This document shows, piece after piece, positions 34,246 to 45,107 of a DNA stretch of 64,000 nucleotides. The notes beneath the pieces were generated by a model, which searched no databases, was not told where the DNA came from, and saw only the letters and a program-made list of their open reading frames with translations. The DNA comes from Cordilura impudica. Its lineage: Eukaryota; Arthropoda; Insecta; Diptera; Scathophagidae. Both the position numbers and the translations under genes were made by a program. Position 1 is the stretch's first letter. Each line of letters begins with the position of its first letter. The stretch is taken from the NCBI GenBank assembly GCA_963682025.1, contig OY821519.1, forward strand, positions 95,693,585 to 95,757,584, given 5' to 3'.

Positions 34246-34410
34246 GTTCTTTTGCATTATTCGTCGATAAAACTTATGTCTACAAGTTGTTTACAGTTTT
34301 ACAACTTCTTCAGGAATGTAATTTTTTTATTTTGATTAGTTTTTACATCGTCTAGTTATTATTTAATAAATAAAAGAGATAAAAAGCTGGTCATCACAAT
34401 AAAAATTTAA

Positions 34411-35208
34411 CCCTATAACACCGAGTGCGACGATTTGGTAACATTTATTTAACACGGTTCTAGTACTGAAAATAAAAGTTTTTAAAAAATGGTATTTTAC
34501 GAACAAAGGAACACTTACAGGACAGATGCAAATTAATTGTGTAGTATTAAATACATATTTGAAGAATTATTTTTTTTGTCATTATTTAGGCTCGGGGGCC
34601 TAAAGTATAATAAAGAGCCTTATGCACATGGAAATTAAATAAAAATTTCATTACAAGAAATTGATTCTTGCCTGAATAATTCAAATCCACCGTAGTCAAA
34701 AACAAAACATTTCGTTTTCTTTAAATTTATTACAATTAGTGCGCTGAGTATAATAACGTGCACTTTGTGCGATGATCAAGCTTTGTGAGGAGAAGCCTTC
34801 GCCAGTGGGGACAATGAATTATGGTTATTGGGACATTCCTTTGACGAAATCATTACACTTTACTATGTAGTTAAAATATAAAGCATAAACATAAGTCATG
34901 ATATCGAGCAGCGAAATGCTTGAATAACAGCGTTTTAAATTGTACGTTTTGAAATTGATTGTGATAGTCATGGACTTTCAGCATATCTTACGATCCTTAA
35001 AAATGTTGTGAAGTTTTATTTATTTTTTTGTATATATTCACATACTCGTAACTTTCCTTTTTATCCTAAGTTGTGTTATGAATCCTTAGAATGATGTTTC
35101 GGTTTACATTAAAACTAGTTTATATTTTTTAAATATCATTTGTTTTTTCATATTGATAACTAAAAAATAATACCTTTTTCCTAAAATGAAAATTCAGGCG
35201 TTATAGGG
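34411..35208. mobile_element. piggyBac-type MITE with TTAA duplication
   Basis: Inverted ends CCCTATAAC and GTTATAGGG are each flanked by TTAA (34407-34410 and 35209-35212), the strict piggyBac target. An end starting CCC and the 798-bp length fit a non-autonomous member. Inside is a small palindrome 'ggctcgggggccta' and no clear transposase frame. Confidence 0.82.
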
Positions 35209-35339
35209 TTAATAGAAATAAAGAACTTTACACAATGAATAATCGAAATAAGAAGAGAATACTTAAATTCCTGAAATGAAACGCTTGGTTTATCACATAC
35301 AAAATAACTAAAAACAAACATGTTATGGGTTCAAGTTGA

Positions 35340-35696
35340 TCCCAGCAAAATGATTCATTACATGTCTGAACCTGAGAATATGAAATCAAAGTTCCATTCA
35401 AAATACCAAACCCATTATTTTAACAAATAACGGTGTTATTGGAGAAAAGTACTCACCTAAACGTTACAGTAATGGGATAGAAAAGATGGATTTGTTTTTA
35501 ATAAGAAATAATGGAAATAAAAAAAAGTACATAATGATAACCGTTTATAGAAGGGCAATTAGTTCTTATTACTTGTAAGTATTAAATTAGAAAGTGTATT
35601 TATTACATTTTGTGTGAAATATAGGAAGGGTAGCGGGCTTACATTATTTTTTAATGTAAATGCTAAAGACTAATCATTAACGGGGTTTTGCTGGGA
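35340..35696. mobile_element. Small MITE with TCCCAGCAAAA ends
   Basis: The left end TCCCAGCAAAATGATT and the inverse of the right end TCCCAGCAAAACCCCGTTAATGATT are inverted repeats. The element is about 357 bp, with no ORF. No convincing target duplication is seen. Confidence 0.55.
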
Positions 35697-35704
35697 TGGT
35701 GCGC

Positions 35705-35880
35705 ATTTTATATCACTATGTGGTCAAGGTGTAATGATTTTCTGCTAATGTTTATATCTGACAAAATACATGGACTAGACCAAACTATTATTATATCGAT
35801 TGACTCAGAATCACATTTTGTCCGTCTGTCCATCAGTGCGTCTATATAAACGACATGGCAAATGCAAATGTAAAGATAAC
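35705..35880 (+). mobile_element. Diverged DINE 5' fragment
   Basis: It reads 'tttatatcactatgtgg', 'tcagaatcacattttgtccg' and a short GTCC/GTCT run with 'gcgtctatataaac', following the order of the DINE 5' half with many substitutions. The 3' half is missing. Confidence 0.65.
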
Positions 35881-36204
35881 AAGGTACAAAATTGTTGTAC
35901 AGTGTAATGCATTTTTTAGACAGAAATTAAGTCTTTCTATAAAAAAAAAACTTCATTGGTTTTATAAAAACACAATCAATAGGAAATTAAAATAAATATT
36001 TGTCAAAAATTAATTGCTACTTTAAATTTAAATGATATTGGAATTTACAGGTTAATTACATTGTGGAACAACCCAAAATTGTTTTACAGTGTAATTGAAT
36101 GCATTTTGGTATATATTATCTGGAATTTGAAATTGGTTTATGTTCAAACCTAACCCTCAATTATGTGTGTTATTAATATCTATAAATCGAAAAAAAAAGT
36201 AAAA
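35881..36204. other. AT-rich spacer
   Basis: The phrase 'acagtgtaat-gcatttt' occurs twice (about 35900 and 36087). Nothing else is recognised. Confidence 0.45.
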
Positions 36205-36790
36205 AAGAGTTTGTCTAGACTGACTATACGATAAACCACATTTGAGTGGCATTGTTATTATTTTTTTTTGCCTGCAGATATGAAAAATTTCATATTTATA
36301 TGGGAACTAGGTTGAAAAATGGACCGAAGCTGATAAAATTTTGTAAAGTTACTTTTTGCAAAAACATATAAAAACCAATTTGAAAATAATCTGTACAATA
36401 TTTATGTTTTTTATAGGTTTAAGAAATGATCGGGAAGCAGCTTTATATGGGGGCTATGACTACGAATTATCCTATACGGTTTATTTTTTGGACTACTGAT
36501 AATGGATGTAGTTAATATACAGAAACCCAATTTGACCGAGTCGATTGCATAGGGGCCATATGAATGGGGACTAGGTGTGTATATGCACCGACTTTCATCA
36601 ATTTCAATAGCGTTTGTTCTATGACCAGTTTCATATTGGCGACCTGTAGTTTGATTACAATATTTACATTGATACACAGACGGACGGACGGGCGGTCGGA
36701 CATCGCTTAATCAACTTAGAAAGCGATACTGAGTCGATCGGTAGTTACGATTATCAACACAAATTTATACCCTGACAACGTAGTGGTATC
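36205..36790 (-). mobile_element. DINE/Helentron, internally deleted
   Basis: It has a partial hairpin 'gtctagactgactatacgat', 'gatcgggaagcagctttat', 'caatagcgtttgttctatg', a GGAC/GGGC run near 36680-36700 and the 5' end 'gtagtggtatc'. The block 'ccctataccatgcg' is missing. Confidence 0.78.
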
Positions 36791-36795
36791 TGTAA

Positions 36796-37175
36796 TCTAT
36801 AATATTAATAGGCTAGGCGATTTCTTGTGACCGATGTTTTGTTGTACCGTTTTACCCCGATTTTGACCAAATGTATATTATTTGAAAGGTATTTCTTTTT
36901 AGCCGTTTTGCAGATTTACAGATTTTTAAATTTTGTCCTTTATTTTGAGTAAATTGCATTTAAAGTTGCTACTAAGAGATACATAAAATTATACAATGCT
37001 AGGTGTGTGTTTATTTAATTTGTTAATGTGTTTGTAATAAATATGAGTTTGTTTTTTTTTGTGTTGATTTGTGAATTGTCTATAATTGATTTGCATACCT
37101 TTAGGGTCTTTTTTTAATGTAAAAATAAAATTTCCTAGAATTTGTACTCGAATTTCGAGGGCTGGAATCTGCTAG
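36796..37175 (+). mobile_element. Helitron, first copy of a head-to-tail dimer
   Basis: It starts TCTATAATATTAATAGGC after an A and ends '...gctggaatctgCTAG'. The 3' palindrome 'actcgaatttcgag' lies about 15 bp from the end. The next copy starts immediately after CTAG. Confidence 0.86.
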
Positions 37176-37540
37176 TATTAATAGGCTAGGCGAGTTCTTT
37201 TAACCGATGTTTTGTTCTACCGTTTTATCCCGATTTTGACCAAACGTATATTAGTTGAAAGGTATTTCTTTTTAGCTGTTTTCCAGATTTCAAGATTTTT
37301 TTTAAATCTTTTCCTTTAGTTTTGATTAAATATCATTTAAAGTTGCTACTAACACATACATAAAATTATACATATGCTATGTGTGTGTTTATTAAATTTT
37401 TTAATGTGTTTGTTAATGAGTTTGTTATCTTCTTTCACAATCATAATAAATCAAAAAAGTGTTGGTTTGTGAATTGGCTAAATTGAAAAATAAAGTTGCC
37501 TAGAAATTGCACTCGAATTTCGAGCGCTGGAATCTGCTAG
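37176..37540 (+). mobile_element. Helitron, second copy of a head-to-tail dimer
   Basis: It begins TATTAATAGGCTAGGCG directly after the CTAG of the first copy, lacking the first seven bases TCTATAA, and ends 'gcgctggaatctgCTAG' before a T. The copies differ at several positions, so this is not an assembly echo of one sequence. Confidence 0.84.
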
Positions 37541-37604
37541 TAGGATATAAATATGTTCCCATGTAATGTGTAGCTTAGGAATATTAACTTAATTCTATCT
37601 GATG

Positions 37605-37690
37605 ACTTATACGCACACAACACGGATTCATTGTGACTACCGAATTTGTTACCAACCGAATTTTGATAGTCTCATATACTATCACATTTT
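37605..37690 (-). repeat. Dispersed repeat shared with 45005-45090
   Basis: The reverse complement reads 'gatagtatatgagactatca', 'ttcggttggtaacaaattcg' and 'gtcacaatgaatcc', which parallels 45005-45090 on the plus strand at roughly 80 percent by eye. The family is unknown. Confidence 0.65.
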
Positions 37691-37708
37691 TCTGTTGTTA
37701 TTACTGAA

Positions 37709-39853
37709 CAAGGTTCAGAAAATACACACATGAAACACACAATGTTCTGTTCAAAAGCAGCCAACACATATCTTTATTTTCATATCAATTATGTGCGTTT
37801 CTAAATTTTCTATGGTGCCCAACACCATCATGACTATGTTCGTTTTAATATTTCGTTATTTACACGAACATTTTTTTATCACGTACTTTTGTTTCGATCA
37901 CACATAAACCACACAGATTCGAGTGTTGCTTTATTTGAAGTTCGTGTTCTGGTACGTGTACTGAAAAAAAAAAACAGAACATGTACAATAAACAGGTTCG
38001 AGTTCAGTTATATTTTAAGTCGTGTTCTGGCTCGTGTACTAAGAAAAAACAGAACATGTACAATAAACAGGTTCGAGTTCAGTTATATTTTAAGTCATGT
38101 TCTGGCTCGTGTACTAAGAAAAAATAGAAAATGTACAATAAACAGGTTCGAGTTCAGTTATATTTTAAATTCGTGTTCTGGCTCGTGTACTGCGAAAAAT
38201 TAAAACATCAATTCGCGATCTGATACACCCCAATAAAAACGACGACAATTGTTTCAACCAAATTTATTAAAATTTTATTGACCCTTTTTTATGACTTACG
38301 TTGCAAATTGTTTACAATTGTCAAATATTTTAAAATTTTATTGGCCATTTTTTTGTGATTTACGTTGAAATTATTTACAATTGTTTTTATTGACTGGTTT
38401 TTATTTTAATAAAAGATGGTAATAAAATACTTAAGACACAAAAACTGCACACTGCACTTAAATCTTTTTTGCAGGTTTCAATCAGACATGTAAATTTTTT
38501 CGTTTCGCTATTAAAAGTTGCGTATTTTTTCTAGCAAAACTTATTTCTGTTATTGCTTTCCAATTTTTTTAATTTTCACAAAATATTTGCAATTTACACA
38601 ATAACACAGTACACTTATAGATCACGATCTAATGAAAACTGAACCACTTTTAATGAATAAGTGACGCACGCACTCGCTTTTATTGCAAAATCAATTGCGT
38701 GAAATGGTAACACTTGCAAGCAATTGTAACGTAAGTCATAAAAAAGGGACAATAAAATATGAAAATATTTTTTTGGGTTTTTTTTATTGACACTCATTGT
38801 GTTTTTACGCAAAAAATCCCAAAAAATCATTGAGAAAAGGATTGTGCATTGACACTAATTGGTTCGCAAATGGGTGGGTGATTGTGTTTTTTATGATGCA
38901 AAATTTGTTTGTGTCTAAAGTTATTTGTTACCCAAAAAAAAAAATGTTTGCAAAAGATCCTAACAACCAACCAGTGTGTCTTTTATGCCGCAAAATTGGG
39001 TTTTTCGTCTATGACAATAATAGGTTGCGAAAATAGGGGGGTGGGTAATGCAAAAAAACAACAACCAACAAGTGTAACTTTTATGATGCAAAATAGTTTT
39101 TGTGTCTTAAGTATTTTATTACCATATTTTGTTAAAATAAAAACCAGTCAATAAAAACAATTGTAAATAATTTCAACGTAAATCACAAAAAAATGGCCAA
39201 TAAAATTTTAAAATATTTGACAATTGTAAACAATTTGCAACATAAGTCATAAAAAAGGGTCAATAAAATATTAATAAATTTGATTGAAACAATTGTCGTC
39301 GTTTTTATCGGGGTGTATCAGATCGCGAATTGATGTTTCAATTTTTCGCAGTACACGAGCCAGAACACGAATTTAAAATATAACTGAACTCGAACCTGTT
39401 TATTGTACATGTTCTATTTTTTCTTAGTACACGAGCCAGAACATGACTTAAAATATAACTGAACTCGAACCTGTTTATTGTACATGTTCTATTTTTTCTT
39501 AGTACACGAGCCAGAACACGACTTAAAATATAACTGAACTCGAACCTGTTTCTTGTACATGTTCTGTTTTTTTTTTCAGTACACGTACCAGAACACGAAC
39601 TTCAAATAAATCAACATTCGAATCTGTGTGGTTTATGTGTGATCGAAACAAAAAGTACGTGATAGAAAAATGTTCGTGTAAATAACGAAATATTAAAACG
39701 AACATAAGTCATGATTGTGTTTGGCACCGAAGAAAATTTAAAAACAAGCATAATTGATATGAAAATAAAAATATGTGTGTGTTGGTCTAAGTTATGTTTG
39801 TTTACATATATGTACGAGTTTTTTATTCAGTGTGTGTTTTTTTCTGAACTCTG
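37709..39853. mobile_element. hAT-type palindromic element HM1, copy C (2.1 kb)
   Basis: Ends CAAGGTTCAGAAAAT and the inverse of CAGAGTTCAGAAAAA are flanked by the exact 8-bp duplication TTACTGAA (37701-37708, 39854-39861). The arms (37709 to about 38500 and 39100 to 39853) are inverted copies, each with three units of about 66 bp containing 'aggttcgagttcagttat' and 'gttctggctcgtgtact'. The inner part has 'gcgatctgatacacccc' inverted against 'ggggtgtatcagatcgc'. The centre near 38780 is unpaired. No transposase is present. Confidence 0.9.
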
Positions 39854-40089
39854 TTACTGAATTATAATTTCCATATTACCGTACAATTATCAAATTTATT
39901 TCATACAATGGAATTTAAGTTTAATTTATTGTTTGTTATAACCAATTGCACAGTGCCATAGTGACAGTAACTTGGCAGTATAGGTTCAATTCTACTAACA
40001 AAGGGTAGTAAAACCCGATATTTAGTTTGTCGAGGTTGGTGACCAATTTTTTTTATGGGCCTCAAAAGATTCTGAAAATCAATGGGCCC

Positions 40090-40335
40090 TCAAAAACAGG
40101 TGTCATAGTTTTTGTTCACAATTAATTCAGACTTGGCGATATAGCTTAGCTTATTTGGCAATACTCTGCTGAATTTTTTTTTTAAATTATAGGAAAAAAA
40201 ATTTGTTTTTCTTTTTTCAGCATAACTTCCAGGGACTCCTAATTTATCACAAACAACATTTACCATAAATGTAGCCACGGTAAAGTTGAACAGTTTTTGC
40301 GAACATATCAATACAATCTGAACGTATTTAGTCAC
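40090..40335 (-). pseudogene. FB4 left-arm coding remnant
   Basis: The minus frame reads 'KYVQIVLICSQKLFNFTVAT' and 'VVCDKLGVPGSYAEKR'. The same peptide appears on the plus strand in the right arm ('VHIVLIYSQKL', 'FTVAT', 'VCEKLGVPVSYA', about 41915-42025). Preservation of one reading frame in both arms suggests that the arms came from a duplicated coding 3' end. The function is unknown. Confidence 0.45.
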
Positions 40336-40669
40336 CCTTAATAACTCGTACCTTAAAAATGGTCGTTTTTGACTAGACTATACTTTTAGTGAAATTTTTT
40401 TTTTACTTTATTTGTTATTTGCGCATTTCTTGTGTTGCCGATTTAAATATTTATTATTTTTAGGTTTTGTTGTTGTTTTTTCTAGGTATAGCTATTGTTT
40501 GTTATTTATTAGGCATATTTTTAGTGACATTTTTGCGATCGCGAATAATAGCATTACAATTAAATGCATACAAATAAATTTAACAAAAAATTAATTTGTT
40601 AGATTTGTAGACATTTTTCAGACATATTGCAATTAATACTGTAATTAATATGCAAATTTTAATTTTGCT

Positions 40670-40900
40670 TCAATGATGCGTGATAGAGTAAAGTGCAAGT
40701 ACGAGTGTATGTGAAGGTTCAGGGTTCAAACCTCACGGCCGCCCTAAGTAGAAAAATTTCTTATAAAAACAATCTATTCAATTATAACATCACAATTATC
40801 ACAATGTTCAATAAATCGCTGATGACGGTTGAAATGCCAGTAGCCGGTCCGATTAAAAATACCGTGTAGCTATGAATTTTTGAAATATATGCTTTCTTCC
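40670..40900 (+). mobile_element. SINE-like repeat, copy 1
   Basis: A B-box-like 'gggttcaaacctc' is followed by 'cggccgccctaagtagaaaaatttc', 'aacaatctattcaa', 'aataaatcgctgatgacggttgaaatgcc' and 'accggtccgatta'-like sequence. The same order occurs inverted at 51111-51335. The head resembles a tRNA promoter only partly, so a tRNA origin is likely but not certain. Confidence 0.55.
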
Positions 40901-41094
40901 TCTTTACCACGCACACCATTGAAAAAAAAATTAATTTGTTTTCATGTTTTAATTTTGAATAAATTAGTAAAGTGTTTATATCTACAGTAAACCAAACAAA
41001 TGTTTCATAAGTTTTTTCAAAGATATTCTAAACCGAAAAAAATCAAATTCTATTAAAAAGAAAAACATTGTCAAGTGATTTATAAAGAGCGAAA

Positions 41095-42030
41095 ATGGAT
41101 AAGTGCAAAGGTAATATAATTAATTTTTGTTATTGTTGTGGCACTTTAATACCAAAGTGAGGAAGACTTCAAATGTTATAAAAAAAGTTATTGAAAGTAA
41201 GAAATTTGCACCCAATTATTTCAGTACGAATATCATGTAACAGTGAACTTCTCTATTGCCAAAAAGGAAAACAAGAATTTAACTGTTTTGATGCCCATAT
41301 AATTTGGAAAAATTCTGGTAGGAAAGATAATTCAGAGAATTATTACGCATATAAAAATACACCTCAAGGATAAATTCGGAAAGACAAAAACTTTAAAATA
41401 TCAGCCCGTTCCTAGTGCCTAACTACTAAAAATTAGTTCAGCAGACGTGCCAGTGCGAAAGAACATCTGCTGAATAAACTCCTTACGCTTAGTCATGAAA
41501 CTACTCCAGTTTTCAGCTGCTTTAGCGAAGAATGGAAAAATCAGGCTCAGTGTGATTAATCAAACAACATTGCCATTTGAGTTGTTTTATATATATAAAA
41601 TTGTTTACTATATTTTAGTCCGCAAAAAATCTATTTGAAGCAGCAGATGGAAGTAGATGGCGAGGATAATGGAGGATAATGAGGATTCAGATTACGATCA
41701 TAAATATTATAATGACGAAGAGTTTCATATGTCTAGTGATCTTTCTGATGAAAAAAAAATAAATAGCACAGCACAACGCAATAGAGAAGTGTGTACTAGA
41801 TTACATTATATTCTGAAAAAGAAATATTGGTTTAGCGTCAAAAAATAGTGCAAAACAACCATTTTTAAGGTACAATGTGGTTTTTATGAGTTATTTAGGG
41901 TAACTAAACAGGTTCATATTGTGTTAATATATTCCCAAAAATTGTCCAGCTTTACTGTGGCTACAATTTTGGTACATAATGTTTGTGAAAAATTAGGAGT
42001 CCCTGTAAGTTATGCTGTAAAAAGTAAAAA
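41095..42030 (+). pseudogene. Broken Cys-rich gene inside FB4
   Basis: From the ATG at 41095 the frame reads 'MDKCKGNIINFCYCCGTLIP' and stops. Later frames give 'CNSELLYCQKGKQEFNCFDA' and 'HIIWKNSGRKDNSENYYAY', then 'PVPSA', and after more stops an acidic stretch 'EDNEDSDYDHKYYNDEEF' (41672-41730) and 'VCTRLHYILKKKYWFSVKK', leading into the arm peptide. The paired cysteines suggest a zinc-binding N-terminus followed by an acidic linker. It looks like a transposon-type protein of unknown family. Frame breaks make it inactive. Confidence 0.45.
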
Positions 42031-42461
42031 AAATAATAAAAATAATATCAAAAAATAATTTTTTTCTTCGCATAAAATGTCAATAAAATTTGTTCAACGA
42101 ATTCTAACTGATGACAATTAATTTTCAGAATCTTTTGAGGCCCTAAAAAAAATTGGTCACCAATCTCTCAAAATGGACTACAGGGTTTTCTACCCTTTTG
42201 TAGTAGAATCGGACCTACTCTGTCAAGTCCGTGTATTTTTCAAAAAGTCTTTATTTGTTGCACAGTGTTATCGGTATAAACCATTTGAAATGCATAACTG
42301 AGTAAATTAAGAAAACGGCAGATTTTGCTTAAAATGTACTTACTTAAATTTATTATATTTTTTTTTTAAATAATAAACTAAAAAGAAAAAAGCAACAAAT
42401 CTTACATGATAAAAACGCTACAATACAAATCCCAGAATACAATATATAACATTATAACTTA

Positions 42462-42793
42462 TCTATAATATTAATACGCAAGGCGATTTCTTGTGACCGA
42501 TATAAGGTTCACAGTTTTACCCCGGTTTTGACAAAAAATTTATCATTTGAAAGGTATTTCTTTTTAGCTGTTACCCAGATTTAGAGATTTTCATCGTCTG
42601 GAATATTTTTTTGGAGTTACGATCGTTTAAAGTTGCTACTAACACATGCATAAAATAATACAATGCTATGTGTGTATTTATTAAATTTGTTATGTGTTTG
42701 TGTTAATGTGTTGAGCTTGCTTTCTTAATTTAAAATGAGTTTAAATAAAAAAAAAAAATTTCCTACAATTTGCACTCGAGTTTCGAGTGCTAG
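42462..42793 (+). mobile_element. Short Helitron
   Basis: It starts TCTATAATATTAATACGC after an A and ends with the palindrome 'gcactcgagtttcgagtgC' running into TAG. The usual 'tggaatctg' between hairpin and CTAG is deleted, so the hairpin abuts the terminus. Confidence 0.8.
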
Positions 42794-43625
42794 TAAATAA
42801 TAAATATATATTTAAATATAACCTAATAAAACATATCTTGTTAATATTTTAATCTAAAATCCGCTGATGTATATTAGCCTCCACTTTTCCTAAAAAAAAT
42901 AAATTGTATTAAGGTAACATTGATTTTTTTAAAAGTTTATTTTTATACAAATGTTTATTAACAATGTTACCTCTCTAGTGCAACTACATAAGTAAATGCA
43001 AAAAAAAAAAAAAAAAAAAAAAATGCAGATGCTGTTCTATTGGAATTTAAAATAACATTGCTAATTGTTACGAAATAATAAATAAATACAAGTGTTTTTG
43101 CTGCCCGCGTTTTTAATACATATTGACGATGTATTTAAGATCGGTAGAAAACTGGACGACTTAAAAGCCATTAAAAAGTGCATGGATTAATTTATAATTC
43201 TTAAAATTACACTTTAAAGCAATTGAGCTCTTATGGATATATATATATATGTAGAGATTAATATCACATCTTTGACATTAATACGATCTTTCGCGGTTCC
43301 TTTACAAATCTAATAAAAATTTGTTAGTAAAGTTTTTCAAAAAAACTGTCTTTTATATAGAAGCGATGTTTTTCTTATAATTAACATGATTAAAATGTCA
43401 TATGATATGACAACATCATCCATTTGAAAATAGGTCGCAAATGGGCCACTGATGAATTGCCTGTTAAGCGTATGCTTCAAATTGGCACTCAAACATTTCG
43501 GTTTGAGATCTAATATTTTCAAAAAAAAAAAAAAAAATGGAACCAAAAGATCATAAAAGGAAGGGTCTTTTGCGACATGTACGATATATTAAAAAAAGTA
43601 AATAACACATTAAATACGCGATTAG
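42794..43625. other. AT-rich interval with a hairpin and homopolymers
   Basis: 'aggtaacattg' (42913) and 'caatgttacct' (42964) form an inverted pair about 40 bp apart. A run of about 24 A residues lies at 43000-43023 and an (AT)n tract at 43232-43247. No gene is recognised. Confidence 0.5.
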
Positions 43626-43985
43626 ACAAGCAAGAAAATTATAGTCGGTTTAGACCGATTATACGATACCCTATACCATGTGTATAGAGACCCTATCTCT
43701 TGAGTCTAACTAATTGGATGTAGAAAATAAGCATAAACCAAATTTGAGTGGCTTTGTAATTAATTTTCTTGCGTTCAGTTATGAAAAAAATTGGATGCTA
43801 TATTTATATGGGGACTAGGTGGAAAAATGGATCGATTCTGACCATATTTGGTAAGGTTTCTTATATTTTACGAAAACATAAATAAAGTTGGGAAAAATCT
43901 GAAGTACGTATATATGTTCTTGATTCTTATCTTGATCGATATAACGATGTCTATCTGTCCGTCTATCTGTTGAAATCAAGGTCAT
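43626..43985 (-). mobile_element. DINE/Helentron fragment
   Basis: It has the 3' end 'acaagcaagaaaattatag', hairpin 'gtcggtttagaccgat' and 'aaaccaaatttgagtgg'. After about 43905 only a short GTCC/GTCT tract in the opposite sense remains ('gtctatctgtccgtct'), so the copy is truncated or joined to another remnant. Confidence 0.75.
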
Positions 43986-44780
43986 TCACAAAACAAACAA
44001 TTTCTCTGGGTAAGGTTTGCGATAATAATATTTGCCATTACTCCCACCAGGCTGGTACTTAAACTTGCAGACACCTCTAAAAAAAACAAAAAACCCAGTG
44101 TGTTGGTTGTAATATTTTAGTGGCTGAACATAATTGTTGTACAACAACATTGACAGTTCAAAAAAAGCAACAAAAAAATGATACAATCATACCAACAAAC
44201 ACAACTACCATGAGCTATGTTAGTAGTACTGCCACATAATTTTGTTATCGTTATCACGGTATAATAAAAAAATCGCCAATATGAAAGTAAAAATATATTC
44301 TCTAAGGAAAAATTTAAAAGAAAAAATTAAAAATTAAAAATCAAAAATTTAAAATTCCTAGCTAATTCTGATAAAAATATTTTAAAATTTGCTTTTTTAA
44401 ATTTTAATACCGGGAAATTTTCAGCCAAGAATCAGTTGAATTTTGTTTTTTTCTAATTATCGTATGACTTCTAAGGTCTCAAAACATTCTTATAGGGATC
44501 AAACTTTGGATGTTATAACGCAGGCTGCGTTAAATAATGCATTTTATTGGTGTTCTATGAAGTACTTACGGGTTTTCCACTCTAGTAAAAGAAAAATAAT
44601 CTAATTTTTCAAATAGTAACTAATTCTTTCTATGGAAGACACGATCATTGCTTTTATAACAAAAAAATTATAATAGAAACTGGCCAACAGGACAAGCAAT
44701 TGACTTTAAATATAATTGGTATTCGAAATTAAAATTTCAGTACCGCTTAACAGTTTTAAAGTGGTAACCGTACCCAATAT
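43986..44780. other. Interval without recognised features
   Basis: A minus-strand frame at 43986-44186 has no recognisable motif. The rest is AT-rich. Confidence 0.45.
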
Positions 44781-44784
44781 TGGT

Positions 44785-44857
44785 TGTAATATTGAGTTTA
44801 CGACGCAGGTGGAGGGTATCAAAGATACGCCAGTACCGAATTTAACACTCTTGTTTT
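44785..44857 (+). mobile_element. Second Helentron-like family, 3' end
   Basis: 'caggtggagggtatcaaaga' followed by a decayed hairpin and 'cgaatttaacactcttgttt' matches, on the opposite strand, the 63314-63385 copy. The family has the same layout as the main DINE but a different hairpin and end. Confidence 0.55.
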
Positions 44858-45004
44858 ATTTTTCAATTGTTATTGAAAAATAAATAAATAATAAAGTAAA
44901 ACATTAAACGAATATTATGATTTTCTAAATCTACTGCAGCTACGTTTTTAAAATTAGCTACACCGTAATTTTGAAAATATAATTCAGTAATATCAACAAA
45001 AAAA

Positions 45005-45090
45005 TATGATAGTACATACATAGAACTACCAAAACTCGGTTAGCAACAAATTCGGTTGCCACAAAGAATCCATTTTCTGTGTGTATATTA
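45005..45090 (+). repeat. Dispersed repeat shared with 37605-37690
   Basis: It contains 'gatagtacatacatagaact', 'ctcggttagcaacaaattcg' and 'gccacaaagaatcc', parallel to the inverted sequence at 37605-37690. It abuts the FB copy 2 insertion site. Confidence 0.65.
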
Positions 45091-45107
45091 TTTATATTAT
45101 ACTATAT

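Larger units (their letters stand above)
39956..42257. mobile_element. Inverted-repeat element FB4 with coding remnants
   Basis: The arms 39970-40370 and 41860-42240 are inverted copies (for example 'ttggtgaccaatttttttta' near 40035 against its complement near 42150). A 10-mer TTGCACAGTG occurs directly at 39946-39955 and 42258-42267 and may be the target duplication, although the 15-25 bp nearest to it are not inverted on the two sides. The interior holds a SINE-like repeat and broken Cys-rich coding sequence. Confidence 0.6.

Noticed and set aside
37950..38210. CRISPR-like array
   Set aside because: The 66-bp units are contiguous and lack unique spacers. They are inverted in the other arm, and the DNA is eukaryotic.
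40412..40594. Hydrophobic 60-codon ORF as a membrane peptide
   Set aside because: The composition follows from T-rich DNA, and there is no conservation or context to support it.
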